A stretch of 64,000 nt of DNA from Steromphala cineraria (lineage: Eukaryota > Mollusca > Gastropoda > Trochida > Trochidae): NCBI GenBank assembly GCA_916613615.1, contig OU744721.1, positions 77,753,060 to 77,817,059 of the forward strand. Direction: 5' to 3'. The translations under genes and the position numbers were made by a program. Positions 13,312 to 25,849 of this stretch are shown here, piece by piece. Position 1 is the first letter of the stretch. The number at the start of each line of letters is the position of its first letter. The notes beneath the pieces were generated by a model. It saw only the letters and a program-made list of their open reading frames with translations, did no database searches and was not told the DNA's origin.

Positions 13312-13662
13312 AGAGGCAGTAGCACGTTTTAGGGGGAACATAAGGTGATGTCAGGAAAATGAAAATAAATGGTTCCAAATGAAAGACAAGGTACTTAATC
13401 TAAATGCAGCAGTAGTAATTCACATATATAATGTAAAGTTTGGTCATGCGATTGCTTTTTCTAACATGAATTAAAGGGGTTCACACAAAATGGCCGCCTA
13501 TAGATTTTATGTCAATTTTCATACTTTGTCCTCTGACCATGGATTATTGGCTTGTGTAAGTAGATTTTTGACACTGTCAAAATTATATATTTAGCATTTA
13601 CTAACAATTATCGGTGAAAAAAATTTAAATATAAAATTATCAAAACACGTGCTACTGCCCCT
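13312..13662 (-). mobile_element. Family A MITE, inverted copy
   Basis: 351 bp copy of the 37.7 kb MITE in the opposite orientation. Its ends are AGAGGCAGTAGCACG and CGTGCTACTGCCCCT. The left TTAA is intact at 13308-13311; the right one is mutated to TTCA. It lies about 100 bp downstream of a LINE tail. Confidence 0.8.
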
Positions 13663-14719
13663 TTCAGATAAACGACGTTTTACTGAGTATGTCTAGAAAC
13701 ACATTGAACATATAGTATAGATCTACATACATGAAATTCCACACACAAAATAGTTGCCAATGGTTTGATTTAACTATCTTATTTTAGTTCAAATTCACTG
13801 GAGTTAATATCATTAGAATTCAATATTCATCTAGAAAATCGTTTCCAATGAAACTTATACTAAAACTGAAGATGACTCAGGCCTATAGTTCAGGAATTAC
13901 ATTGCACACATTTAATAAACAATGTGCGTTTTATGTCCAAGTTCATAATTGATAGAATGTGGAGTTCTTGATTGTTACAACTGTTTTATTCGGATTTGCA
14001 AAATATATCGTTTTGATTAATGTTTAATTTAATTTGTTTTTAATTTTAATTAACTATTATAATGAGAAGTCGGACCTGCTCAAAACGCTACCTATATCAT
14101 TGCTCGAAGGTGTTGTTCTTTCAAAGCAGCCACCAAGCACAATAAGCGTGTCCATGTTAAAACGTATCGATATTCTACCGGGTACCCATTGTAACGGCTG
14201 AATTGACTGAATGCAATGTGGATGAAGTGCCTTACGCAGATACACAACACGGTCTGAGACCCAGGTCTCAAATATTTGGAGTTTCCATTGGGATTTGGGT
14301 TTGGCGTGAGAGGCCAACATGCCACAACACCAATGTTCAATGAGATCACGCGACGAACATCTGATAGATGCATAACTCACTTAGTACTTTATTCACATTT
14401 AGGCATGATAGATATAATTCGGTTTTAATATGTTCTTAAATATTGAGTAAAAGTTTCATTTGCTAGAGTTATAAATATGTTCTTGCCAGTTTTAAGTCTT
14501 AAAATCAACATTCATTTCAAGCTCTTGATTGTGCCAGATATGACCATTGATGGCATGTGATAAGTATCACAACATCACGATGCGTCGAAAGCAACAGTAA
14601 TGGAGATGAACAAGAAACACAAGTGGAATGACTCAATCACAGAAGATCTGATTACATGAGGGAGATACATGATTACATTATACATTCAAGATATCAAAAT
14701 CGTCAACTTAACATCTTCT

Positions 14720-15770
14720 GCTAAGCAGGTGTACTTGTCCCCCTTCAACCACCCCGATTTACCCCCAATGTACCCGATACGGCGTTAAGGACAAAACAAG
14801 TGCAACATACACAATACACCACCTGTTTACTAATTCACCACAGTAAATAATAGTTTATTTATCTTCTCCAAATTGGCATATAATGATGATAATAGGGACC
14901 TAGACGCAAGCCGTATATCACAGCTTATAGAAAAAGTTTCTTCCTTTTGTGTGAACGAGGTCTTGAGCTGCCAGAGTATATCATTATCAATATCAGTGTC
15001 GGAGATTTGCCTGATTCTACAGACATTTCCTCCGTCTCCTTATCCAAATAGATTGTACTAAGCCAGCTGCGGAGGGTTAGTACACGCTATATGATAGGTG
15101 TTTAGTCATCTTCATCTGCCAACTGTTCTCCGGCTTTAGTATTGCAGGTCACACCAATCCACCCGTGCCTACCCGTAATAAAGGTGTTGCAGGCTAATTC
15201 AATTAGATACTTGGAGAGGGTTTGACAGTGTAATTACCAGAGCCCGCTATCGCTTCACTTGTCCTAGGCCGGGTATCAGACTACCGTGAAGGCTTGAGAT
15301 CGGGTACCTTACCAGGTAAGAGCGTCGGTCCGATCTCACCCTCCATTGTCTCTCTCTGCCATAAAGACGTCGGCGGTGACCACAGAGCGACGTGGGCAGC
15401 AACTCTAGCCGGGGGTGGAGGGGAAGGAAGAGCCGCCATCAATACCCAGCCCGTATATCATGTGCTAACTAGCCCCTAAACACGCATACTGTAACACGAC
15501 CCCTTCGCGGCGTTTTATTGGTCTTTTAAATCTCTATCGGATCGGGATACCGCCAGTCATTTACGCCTATTTAGACAAGAAGGGGTTTAGGGCTGTGGAA
15601 ATGAATTGATAGAGTAATGGTGTCAGAAGTCCTAGGTATAAACACAGTATCCGTGTACCACTCACCTGGGTGGGGCAGGGTAGCCCCTGTGGGTGGTGTC
15701 CGGTGACATGGGTGGACCGGCGAGTAGGGCTCTCAAAGAGAACTGGGTCGTGTGTCATGACACATGAAAG
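14720..15770. promoter_or_regulatory. GC-richer island, candidate cis-regulatory region
   Basis: About 1 kb of elevated GC with no gene. It includes CTCCGGCTTTAGTATTGC near 15130, AGTGTAATTACCAGAGCCCG near 15227 and a C/G-rich stretch at 15640-15730 (GGTGGGGCAGGGTAGCCCC). Short open frames here are not recognisable. Regulatory role is inferred only from composition and motif density. Confidence 0.3.
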
Positions 15771-15918
15771 TCTGGCATGACACTAAATACATAATTCATT
15801 TGGCAAGTAGTGTTACAATGGAGTTATTTTTCGATTTTAGTTACCTCAGAAATGTGTTTGAATATGTATGAACTATGCAATGGTCACCTTTGTTGTAAAC
15901 GTAAAAAGGTGATAAACT

Positions 15919-15975
15919 TGTCAAACAATGGTCAAACAATGGTCAAACAATGGTCAAACAATGGTCAAACGATGG
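15919..15975. repeat. 11 bp minisatellite, five copies
   Basis: Unit TGGTCAAACAA repeated five times, the last with CGA for CAA. It lies at the edge of a GC-richer block. Confidence 0.95.
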
Positions 15976-16469
15976 TGTTGCAATTGGAGTGCAATGTTCA
16001 AGCAAGCATTTTAGCTTCACTGGCAGATTATATTCTTGGTGCCCTGAATTTCAAAATGTTCTTTGCCCTTAGGTTCTGTCGGTAGCTTGAGACTAACGTT
16101 TTAGCGTGTTAAAACGATTCTCTCATTATGTTTGATTCTGTTGTATGTGGAAATGTTACCGGTAATTGTCTCCGTCAATCTTTCCTTAGCCTTATTTTTT
16201 CTCAAGGTTTAGTAACTTACTCGACCTGTTTTTACCTTTTCCTAGCATCTCTTTGGTAATAATACAGCATCTCTTGCCAAGATAATATGTGCTGAATTTA
16301 TTTCATGATCAAATGACTTGTTAACAATATAATTTGGTAAAGAATGTATGTAAAATATAACTCTTAAGAAATTATGCCAGGTGCATGCTATGGTTTGGCA
16401 ACACCAAATAACCTAACACGAGGATTTACTATATGAAGATGGTAACTAACTACCCAGAAGAAACTTGTT

Positions 16470-16700
16470 AACGGTTATTTGTCGGAGGGGTGTCAGTAAG
16501 GAATGCTAGGTGCCCGTACCTCACAATGGATCTCCGTCCGGCATCATATTGATTACAGTAATAAAGATATCCTCTCACTGGCCCGCTATGACGGCTGTCT
16601 AACACTGATTTATCTCCGGTATTTGTGTAAAGCAATACACGGTCCAACCACGTGGAACCTCCCTACTACAGGTGACAGTATCGGGTAGTGTTTGACAGTA
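16470..16700. promoter_or_regulatory. Small GC-richer island
   Basis: About 230 bp with higher GC (GGATCTCCGTCCGGCATC at 16527, CCAACCACGTGGAACC at 16645, which holds a CACGTG E-box). No convincing frame. Candidate regulatory DNA only. Confidence 0.2.
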
Positions 16701-16791
16701 TCAGTATGGTGAATACTTCTCGTGACATTTGTGTTGACAAGCTAAGAAGTGGATGAGTCAGTAATGACAATGAATAAACCATAACATTATC

Positions 16792-16845
16792 AAGAGGCGT
16801 TCTCTGTTTACAAAATCTAAGAGGCGTTCTCAGTTAACAAAATCT
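16792..16845. repeat. 27 bp tandem duplication
   Basis: Two adjacent copies starting AAGAGGCGTTCTC and ending ACAAAATCT, differing at two positions. Confidence 0.9.
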
Positions 16846-17939
16846 AATATTGATTTTCATATATTCGAAGTAAAGACCTGAAACAACTACTCTTTTATAC
16901 AACAAAATCATTTTGCTTAGATTGTGTACAACAATAGAATAACCCTGTCTTACAGCATTTTATCTAACAGATAATAAAGTCAATAATATGATACGACACA
17001 TGCATTTCCTTTTTAAAAAATGTAATGTGCGGTTATTCAAAGAAAGTAAATCGCAAACAATAAACAGATAGCCTATTTAGATGGAGAGGTAACTACATAA
17101 AGACCAATCACAATTTCTTCAAATCGTGCAATCAGATACCCACGCAGAGCCTTTTAAGGTTTCCGAACAAATTGAGGAAGTTATCCTCTCTTCGTGGGTT
17201 TCTTTAACGTAAAATACTCTCATAATTTAATATTGTGAATGGAAATACGTCAAGTCTTGCGATTCAATTATTGAACTTGTTAACGATTCTTGTGATCACT
17301 CTCATTTCACTGAACTGTGATAAAAAGGTCTAATTTCCAGAGCTGGTGACTGGTGAGTCTTAGTTTTGATGCTCAAGTCATAATAAATAGTGAAGAAGAA
17401 GTAGAGTATTTTATTTTATTTTTGTTTTATGCTGTATATAGCGATCAGTCTCTGTTTCAGTACAAAAAAACTGTTCAATAAAGTTGACAACCTAGTTCTA
17501 ACTTCTTCGTGTTAAACGATTTTAAATACCCATTATATCTGCACAGAATATCTGACGGGTTATCCATGCATCAACCTTAAACACTTTGTTGTATATGATA
17601 TCTTTCATTTTATAGTTTTTATATAAGACCGAGTTAATCAAATCAACCGATGTTGTAAAATGCCTTCTTCGTTAGTACCGAATCAAGGAATTGAAACATT
17701 ACATAAAAACGAAGATGATTTTAAATTTATTAGCATAATTGCTAAATTTTCTTTATTATCATTATAAACTGTGTACTTGAAAATCACTTTGTTACAAGCA
17801 AAGGTAGTATACGGTAGTAAACAGCCTTAGTGTTATCTCAGTGCAAACTCTTTAATCATTATCAATTTGTATTGATTTCTGTGTCTCATTCCCATAGCAG
17901 TGTCATAAGTTAAAGAGTTTTCATTGTTCTGTAGTAATA

Positions 17940-18680
17940 ATTAGAGAATGGTGCTAGTGTTTTGGGTAGCTGTCAAGAGCGATGTTAAGATTCTATCTTC
18001 TAATCAGAGAGAAGTTGTTCAGGTGTTTAGAAGCTTCTATTGTCGCCTCAACCTCTGATGTCTTGTGTCACAACTCCTGGATTAGCGTTCATGACTCAGG
18101 CCTTGCCAACATCTAATAAGATCGATAAATTGTTTCTGTGCTTTCCCCCTATAACGATACACCCGATATACTCTATCTAGATTAAACTCATTGTTAACCC
18201 GTCCCCAAATCCCCTGTCTTAAAATCCCTGTTCGTTTTAGTTTCTTGCATCATCAGTTTCGAATTTTTGTCGTGTTTGTAATTGTTTCACTTCATGAAGG
18301 CAGCTCCTATCTTGCAGTGGAACAAGCCACTATGACTCTAAATGGTCCGCTGACACGGCAAACAGTGGGAAACGATTACACCAGTAAACTAGCCACCGTT
18401 TATTACCTCGCCTTCAACGATATTCAATTGCTTTGCTATTAACAATTACACCGGGCACGAAAATTATCAATTAATTTTGGCTTGTGGAAATTAAAGTAGA
18501 TTGTTCTAATGTCACTTTGGTGGTAATGTGAGGCTGTGTCGGACAGCTGAGTCTCTGGCGGGTGAGAAGGAAGACCGCTAACTGTTCAAGTCATTTCCAC
18601 AATTCACAAGTCGGCATTTAGACAGTCGGTGATACCGTCACCACCACGGTTTCCTTGTTTACAACCGATCTAATTGATTC
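17940..18680. promoter_or_regulatory. Motif-dense island, candidate enhancer
   Basis: GC-mixed block in AT-rich DNA, with clustered homeodomain and SOX-type cores at 18437-18500 (GCTATTAACAATTACACC, AAATTATCAATTAATTTTGG) and a forkhead-like CCTTGTTTACAACC at 18652-18665. No reading frame of note. Confidence 0.3.
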
Positions 18681-18699
18681 ATACATGGAAACAACGGGA

Positions 18700-20640
18700 G
18701 GAATTCTGTAAAACACATGAAAACGTGATAATCTAATTCAAAGTTTGGCAAACAATTACTCTCCCCTATTCCCGAATGATTTGAATCAATGTTCCAACTC
18801 CTCAACACTTAACCATCAAGAATGTCAATTGTCGTAATTATTTCTTCCCTCTGAACAAATGGTAACGTTGTTTAGAATTGAATTCCAGAATTAGAGAAAC
18901 ATTTTTCAATGATGTTATTAACAAGCTTGTCCTTTTAAAATTTGTAGGGTCCTTTCTCATAAATCCAAATAGAGTTGAGTGGACGCATGACTTTGGAAAG
19001 GATCGACCACACCAATTTACGAAAATATATAAATCATACCCTCCCATATAGACATACCCAAATTGTCGTAAACAACCCACGTATACATGTAAGTATTTCC
19101 CTGTATATAGTGACGTCAACTCCATATGACAATCTTTCACTGTATAATCAAATAAAACAACTAAACCATTAATCATTCTAAAAGCGTAAAAAAAAAACGA
19201 GTCATTTCCTAATCACAAGCCACGCGAGGCGTTTCACCAACCAAGTAAACTCTTAACGATTGATTGCCAAGGATTAAATATGAGATAAAGTTATCAATAA
19301 AAATCTCTATAAAAGTTAAACAGGATACAGAAGTTTCCTCGAAGCTATTCGTTATTGAAAAGAGACTGCTAGAAGCCATAGGAGGATGGGTGTACGTGAT
19401 AGAAGACGACAGGTGATCATCGGAACAACATCAAAGAGAATCCAGTCTTTGTCTTAAACCGATTAATAGCAGGTAGAACCATCAATCAACGTTCTTTCCT
19501 TCAGACTGTAGTTATGAAGCCACGAGACGAAAGAAGGTAGCGATGTGTGCCCCCAAGGCTTTATGAATCACAGGCTGTCTTCTGAAATATGCAAGTTATT
19601 GATAAGTTAAGACGTATACATGAGAATTTTGAATGATTAGAATAACATTGTGCTATTATTGTGACAATTGCGTGCGTCAAAAGCTCATTCATGAAGTTGA
19701 ATAATTATGATTATGACAAATAAATCAAAGGTAAAATTTGAAATGAAATTTGATATAGGATACGCATTAGCTCAATATTTCTTGCACGTGCATGTTTGCA
19801 AATAAACTCATAAACCTTTTTTCGTAAGTCAGAAATTAGAATGATACAAAATAACCTTTAATTTAAATTATTTGAAAGCTTCAATAACCAAAAGTGTGTA
19901 AAGAAAACCCAAACTCAAGATGCCATTACGACTAAAACAAGATATTGTTTACGCTCTTACATTCATTTCCATTTCTAGTAGCAGTATCAATGGTACCAGC
20001 ATTCAATCATATGAAAACTGTAGAATAAATCAAGATTAATTCTCAAGTTATCGAGGAAATGTTGTGTTAGTCGTTGCCGGAAATATAACTCTTGTACTTC
20101 TGATTGATATTGTATTCGTCGTTTGCCATTATTTCATTAAATGTACGAAAGAAGCATAGGAGAATTAGCTTTCAGGTTTCATTTCATATCTTGACCTGTT
20201 TTTCAATGTCAATGTCATTATATCTTCACTAGACTGCCATCTGGATTTCTTTTTATCCTCTGAGCTAGAGAACTGGATTCGTGTAGGTTAACTGAACTTG
20301 GTATAAGATATCATTGTATTGGTTTTTAAAAGATTGTGATGCAACAGGTAGCATTTATTCTCATGTTCGCATATGTATTTCTTTCCGTGCATTTGAATAG
20401 AAATAATAAACGTGTTCTATGCATGTCAACATAGATGAAACAAATAATACCGACAACGATATTTAGAACAAATCAATTGTCTGTACTTTTCGAGCAAGAT
20501 ACCTGCTGGTCAATTGATCATCAGAAAAAATATTATCTTCAAACATATGGAGAGTACATTTTGCATTTACATTGCGATTATAGGAAATATCCGTTGGCAG
20601 ATTTCGTCATACGGAATCAAAGCATGTCACCTTCCTACCA
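18700..20640. other. No recognised gene
   Basis: Mixed-composition intergenic DNA. A 112-codon frame on the minus strand (18838-19176) has overlapping open frames on the plus strand and no recognisable domain, so I do not call it a gene. Confidence 0.55.
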
Positions 20641-21650
20641 ATGGTATCTCAAATTAAGGTAATGACACAGATAAGCATAAGCAGTAGTAGACTGATGTGT
20701 CCGGAACCGTACTAAAGTCATTATCAGACACGTCCTATACCCAAATTGCCGCTCCTCTGCATTCCGAGCTAACGTCACAGCCATTGGTGCCTCGAGAACT
20801 CTTCTCGTGTCGTGTCGCTTAACAAAAAGTAGAAAACGGCGCATTTGTCGTGTCCGGAAATGGCTACTCTGTTTGGGGGTTAAGACCGGAAAATACGAGT
20901 CATTTACATGGAAATAGAAAGGCGGTATCAGAGATCGCGCTCTCTGCCTGAACGAAATCTCATCAGCCCCTCTGATTGAAAGGATGCTCGCCAGCAGAGG
21001 CTCTTGTTATTGGTGCCTGAAGTAATTAAATTTGAATTAATCAGCGATATTGTTAACGCAATGAACACGAGAGATAATTGAGTTTTTCGGTGTTTTGATG
21101 GAAGTGAGCTCCAAAAGATGGCATATGTAGGGTCGGGGTAATCACTGCTTTATTGAATGTGCCGAAATTACATTGTAAATTGGCCCGGGCAATGAGCCGA
21201 AGGAAGTCTCGCGTGGCTCGTAAGTCTCCCCCGAGTCACGAGATTTAATCTGGCAGCGAGAGAGCAAGCATCAGACAGCAGAGCGCGGTGAAGTCTTCAT
21301 TACCCGAGTCTCGTAAAGCGCACGAGGAATCACAGCCTGGATTCTTTTAGTCTTTGGACGCTGAATAAAGCATGTCCCATCGTTGAAACATAGTCGGGGG
21401 AATTTAAAGGGTTTTGTTCCAAATCTGAGAGGGATTGGGAAAATTCTTTTAGCTCGTTAAGGTGTTGGACAGACGCTGGTGGGATTTCGTGAACAAGATG
21501 TCATTCTGCGTGCTATATCCCACCTTAGAACCAGTACAGTAGCATAAAGAGTCATTACACGGAGCCAGGAGACACAGGCCACTAGGTGTAGTGGGCCATA
21601 CAGCCGAATGTCACATTATGGCTTTTAGGCTTGATATACCGTAATCGTCG
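20640..21650. promoter_or_regulatory. GC-richer island, candidate cis-regulatory region
   Basis: About 1 kb of clearly higher GC and complexity than its flanks, with no sustained reading frame. It mixes CpG-containing blocks (CTCGCGTGGCTCGTAAG, GAGCGCGGTGAAG) with a dense homeodomain-style patch near 21022-21065 (GTAATTAAATTTGAATTAAT followed by GTTAACGC). It looks like a conserved non-coding or enhancer sequence, but only cross-species alignment can show that. Confidence 0.35.
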
Positions 21651-21656
21651 TAGCAT

Positions 21657-21668
21657 CCCCCCCCCCCC
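21657..21668. repeat. Poly-C run of 12
   Basis: Twelve consecutive C residues, followed by ACCC. Homopolymers of this kind are often miscounted in assemblies. Confidence 0.95.
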
Positions 21669-22611
21669 ACCCTTCCATAAGCATCACAAACCATCACATC
21701 AAAGCATCACATTTACCCCCTAAGAAAAGTCCCCTAGCGCCAACTTACCTAGTTGTACTTTAAACGTGACAAATCAAAGAAAACAATTACTTTGGTCTTT
21801 TTTATATTACTAGTACCTTTTTTCTCCTAATGGCTTAAGTATAATGATCTTCATTAAATGTAAAACACATACATGTAATATTCACTAATCGTATCGTAGT
21901 GTCTATTACATTACTTATTCTGATTTTAATCAGCTTGCTTATTAGTTCGTCCCTTGATATTGTTTCCACAGCAACTTTAGCACTGGTTTTCATATGTATA
22001 CCAGGAACCTCATTAAACTCTTTCAGTATTATAATAATATTCTTATATTTGTATATTCATTAATCGTTTATAATGAGGGCTGTCATTTCATTTACTACGG
22101 TATGGATTGTGTTTGGATACGTTGGTGTCTAGAATTTAATATCAATCCGTGATCTTTTAACGAAGTTAGAACTAAAACTTTAAAGACAAGTCCGTTGTTC
22201 GATAGATTACCATTAGGCCCTGACGTATAAATGTAAAGGCATTAGTCGCTAATAAAAAGTAACGACATTGAAGCTGACTACAAAGGTCAATTCAACCATT
22301 TAAACTTTTGAGGCATGCATGATAGTAACAGAGGCCACATTGGCTTATCAATATAAATATACATGGAAGGTTTTACTATGAGAAGTGAAATCGAGATTCA
22401 TTTAAAGTGTGTCAATTTATTTTCGCGATCCCTTGAATTTAAAAATTAAGCAATTTATATCTTGAATTAATCATTTTTGGTACAGGGGGATACATTTTAC
22501 AACAATTAATTCATATAATGTTTAGAATGGTTAATATGAATAACACACGATTGTATCCGTTCTGTAGAAACTGGTAACGCCATGTCCTTATTAGGCTCAA
22601 TTTCATAGACC

Positions 22612-23136
22612 ACCAGGCAAAAGAAAGTACACGTCACAGTTTGTTTTAATTTACTTAATATCTAAGATATATGCGATGTATTAAGTTATGTCACGTTAAC
22701 AATAACACAAATTTGTATTAGTTTAAATAAAATAATTGGTGTCAGGCTAAATTTTTGTAGAAATATCTTTGTTTAAAGTAGGTAGGGGTAAGAAATAGAA
22801 TTTACATTACCATGACCCCTACCATGAATGTTCAAAATTTTGTCAGTATGTTAACAAATAGTCATGTGTAATCATTTTCATTATTCATTATTCATTTTCA
22901 CATAAAATATGTTTACTGTGTTTATGAACAATTATGTTATATCAAGTCAAATTGTTTTTAATATATAAAAATAAAATTTTATATTTTGAATAAAAAATTA
23001 AAAACACCTTAAAGTATTCTTTGAAGCGATGATTTATCTCTCATCAGTTTTTGAATACGACATAAAAAATTCGAAATATTTGTAAGTGAAAATCATATGA
23101 TAAATTCAACTGAAGCGTGTACTTTCTTTCGCCAGT
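22612..23136. mobile_element. Family E MITE, about 525 bp, related to family D
   Basis: Inverted ends: GGCAAAAGAAAGTACACG at about 22616 and CGTGTACTTTCTTTCGCCAG at 23116-23134. The inner GGCAAAAGAAAG core and the overall length match family D. The interior is very AT-rich and non-coding. The exact outer border is uncertain by a few bases. Confidence 0.65.
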
Positions 23137-23899
23137 CAAGATGCTAAGTGTATATCTAAACGTCGTTTTTTCAACTTGATTGTTACAAACAATTTTTATT
23201 TACTGGTTATGTCAAGATAGTGCACTGTGTGGAACGTTTGCAGATGGGTGGATAGATAAGTCATTTGAGAGGCGTTTGTAGATAAAATATATTTCGAGGG
23301 GTTGGAACACCTTTATATAATGTTTATGATACACAATTACTTTAGACGTATTTAAAGTATGATAAGTTGTCGAGCTAAAAATATATCTCATTATACTTGA
23401 CTTAAGACAGTTTCTTTAAAGGCATTATCAATTTTCAAAGTCAAGTCAGTTTAGGGATAACGCATCAATTCTCTTTTCAAGAAAAGAAAAACAAGCAGGG
23501 AAATAAAACCAACTTAACTCCCTACTTTAGTCACGGTTAATATCCGCCATATAGTAATCCGTTACGCAAATTAGAAATTCAAAACCCTGTGAAAAAAAGG
23601 TTAGAAATATAGTTAACCTTATGAATAATAAGTTTTTGAAATATGAACATCGATGATAAGAAGATATGAAAAGTTCCCTTCAAAACACATGTATCAAAGT
23701 GAAGTGTGAAAAGACATATCTACTTAAAAACCAGTTTGTTGTAATGCAACGCTTTGATCACAAGGCCAGAAACATATTTCACCTTTATCATAAAGTCATT
23801 ATCAAATAACCCATAGTTAGTACGTGAAAAGACTGGGCGACCTGCACTCATGTAGTCAAGCCTAACGCATTTTACATCCGTTCTCAGGCGCAAAAAATG

Positions 23900-24600
23900 C
23901 ATCTATATGTGCCTTATCCTCCGCCACATGGAATTATCGAATTTCTCGGTTTGCACACCCTATATTTATGCGTGAAGATTGCTTGACTTTTGCGATATGT
24001 CACAAGTTGTCTGCAGTGACAGGGTGGGAGACTACAGCGTGACGGAGGAACCCAGGGGGACACGGGGGAGACGACAATGCAAGGTGCCCGACCCTCACTG
24101 ATCAGCAGTTCTTGGAGATGCGGTAATTACAGACTGGCCCATGAAGACAGATGGGGGGACGACTCGCTCATTGTTGGGTTAAGGTCGGGCAGCCATTAAG
24201 AGTATCCATTTAACCTCCGAACTTAACCATATTGGGGATACCGTGGTCAGAGCTTTCCCTTGGATACAGTTCATTCCCGACCCTCTGGCTTTCACTCCTA
24301 ATGTCTCCACTCCATTTCTGCTTTCAAGCTCCACCCTCCCTGTTACGAATACCCTACCCATCCTAACAAGGCTTACCTTTGTCTTAATTTGAACCCCGTT
24401 TCGCCGTCCTAATTTATTTCTTTATTCACCCCTACCCATTCCTCACACAATCCCTTCACATTATTCCTACTTCTTTTTGTCTTATGGGTCCCCTATAGCC
24501 GTCTTATAGGGATCTACTCCGTATCCCCTGAGACAAACTGCCCCACCCATAGAAACACTATCATATGTCTTATAGGGACATTATTCGGCACATACTCGGT
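23900..24600. promoter_or_regulatory. GC-richer island, candidate cis-regulatory region
   Basis: GC-enriched, non-repetitive block including GACGGAGGAACCCAGGGGGA near 24042 and a pyrimidine-rich strand at 24250-24480. The short sequence GTCTTATAGGGA occurs at 24502 and 24572 with variants. No gene recognised. Confidence 0.25.
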
Positions 24601-25273
24601 CAAGAGTATTTTAAAACTTTAACTCAAAAACGCCGCTGCTTTTAAACTCTACTTAATGGATGTTAATGTAGCTGTCACTTGATTTAAATCGTTTTCAGCT
24701 GCAGTGGTCTTTAGTGCTCGGCCTTCTTCAAACTGTTTATATTGAAACGTTACACCGGTTCTATCAAATTATTCAAATTGTTTCACTTCTCTTAAAACAG
24801 TGTAACAAAAATGTTTTAAAAGCGTTATACATCGAGGGCTAGGTGACCTAACATAGATACTCTACACCTAAAGGGAAGTATTATTGACAGTGAAAGTTCT
24901 GTAAAGGTGGTTTTCAGTTACCCTTGTTGATCATGACACAGCATTCACTACATGTTATGGGTTCTCTTGATTGTTGTTTCTTCGCTGAAACAAGTAATAA
25001 ATAAATAATTTATAGAAAACTTAAGAAAACTATTTAAAGAGGTAGAATGTATCACAAAAATGAATTATGTCCGAAGTGTAAAAACTCAATACTGGTTCTT
25101 CTTAAGGTTAAATCTATTTCCCTAATTAACTAATAGGCAAATATTATGGATAACGATTTTTCAAAGAAGTTGTTACAATGTTATCAATAATATTCTTGCA
25201 TTTGACTCAAACAACTTCTAAACGCATTTAAATAAACTCCCAGTTTCATCATATTTAGAATCTTATTAGGCTA

Positions 25274-25842
25274 ATGTTTGTTCTCCTATTTGGAACAGTT
25301 TGCTGTTCAGTTACACTAGATATCTTACATCAAATTATGTATATGCATTGTAATTCAAAGGCTAACTACACATTACAATATACCCGCAGGTATACCCGCC
25401 CCAAAACGCCTTTAGAAAATAGGATTTGTAAGTTTTGCAGAAACAATGTAATTGAAGATGAGATACATGTTCTTGTTGATTGTGACTTTTATTTTGATCT
25501 AAGGTATAATGTATGGCAGGATATTTCCTGCGTCAATCCTTTATTCACACAGTTGTCCTCAACAGCCCAGTTTGTATTCTTATTACGTAATGAGAGGTCT
25601 GTTAAGCCTCTTGCCGCTCTATTAATACAAATGTATAATAGACGTAAGCATGCCATTTGCTTCAATAATACCATTTAATATAAAATCACCTAAATCCCTT
25701 GTATATGTTTGTATTGTTATGTGCATTATCATATATATAAATGTGACTCATTTTAGACATTCTTCTGTCTGTCCGAATCAGACCATGTACCACGTGACAC
25801 ATAAATAAAATATTTTTCTTCTTCTTCTTCTTCTTCTTCTTA
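25274..25842 (+). pseudogene. LINE retrotransposon 3' end, with (TTC)n tail
   Basis: The frame ending at 25678 contains TPLENRICKFCRNNVIEDEI, then HVLVDCDFYFDLRYNVW and a basic end RRKHAICFNN. This is the C-x2-C...H...C zinc-knuckle-like tail of non-LTR retrotransposon ORF2 proteins (CR1/jockey-like style). The first 30 or so codons after the ATG at 25274 do not look like the family, so that ATG is not a real start. A 3' UTR with AATAAA at about 25804 ends in (TTC)n at 25816-25841. It is a 5'-truncated copy without an RT domain. Confidence 0.65.
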
Positions 25843-25849
25843 AAGAAGA

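Noticed and set aside
14057..14380. Minus-strand 107-codon frame overlapping another 93-codon frame
   Set aside because: Two frames are open over the same DNA, neither resembles a known protein and no splice or promoter context supports a gene.
18838..19176. Minus-strand 112-codon frame
   Set aside because: The plus strand is also open here, composition is aromatic-biased and no domain is recognisable.
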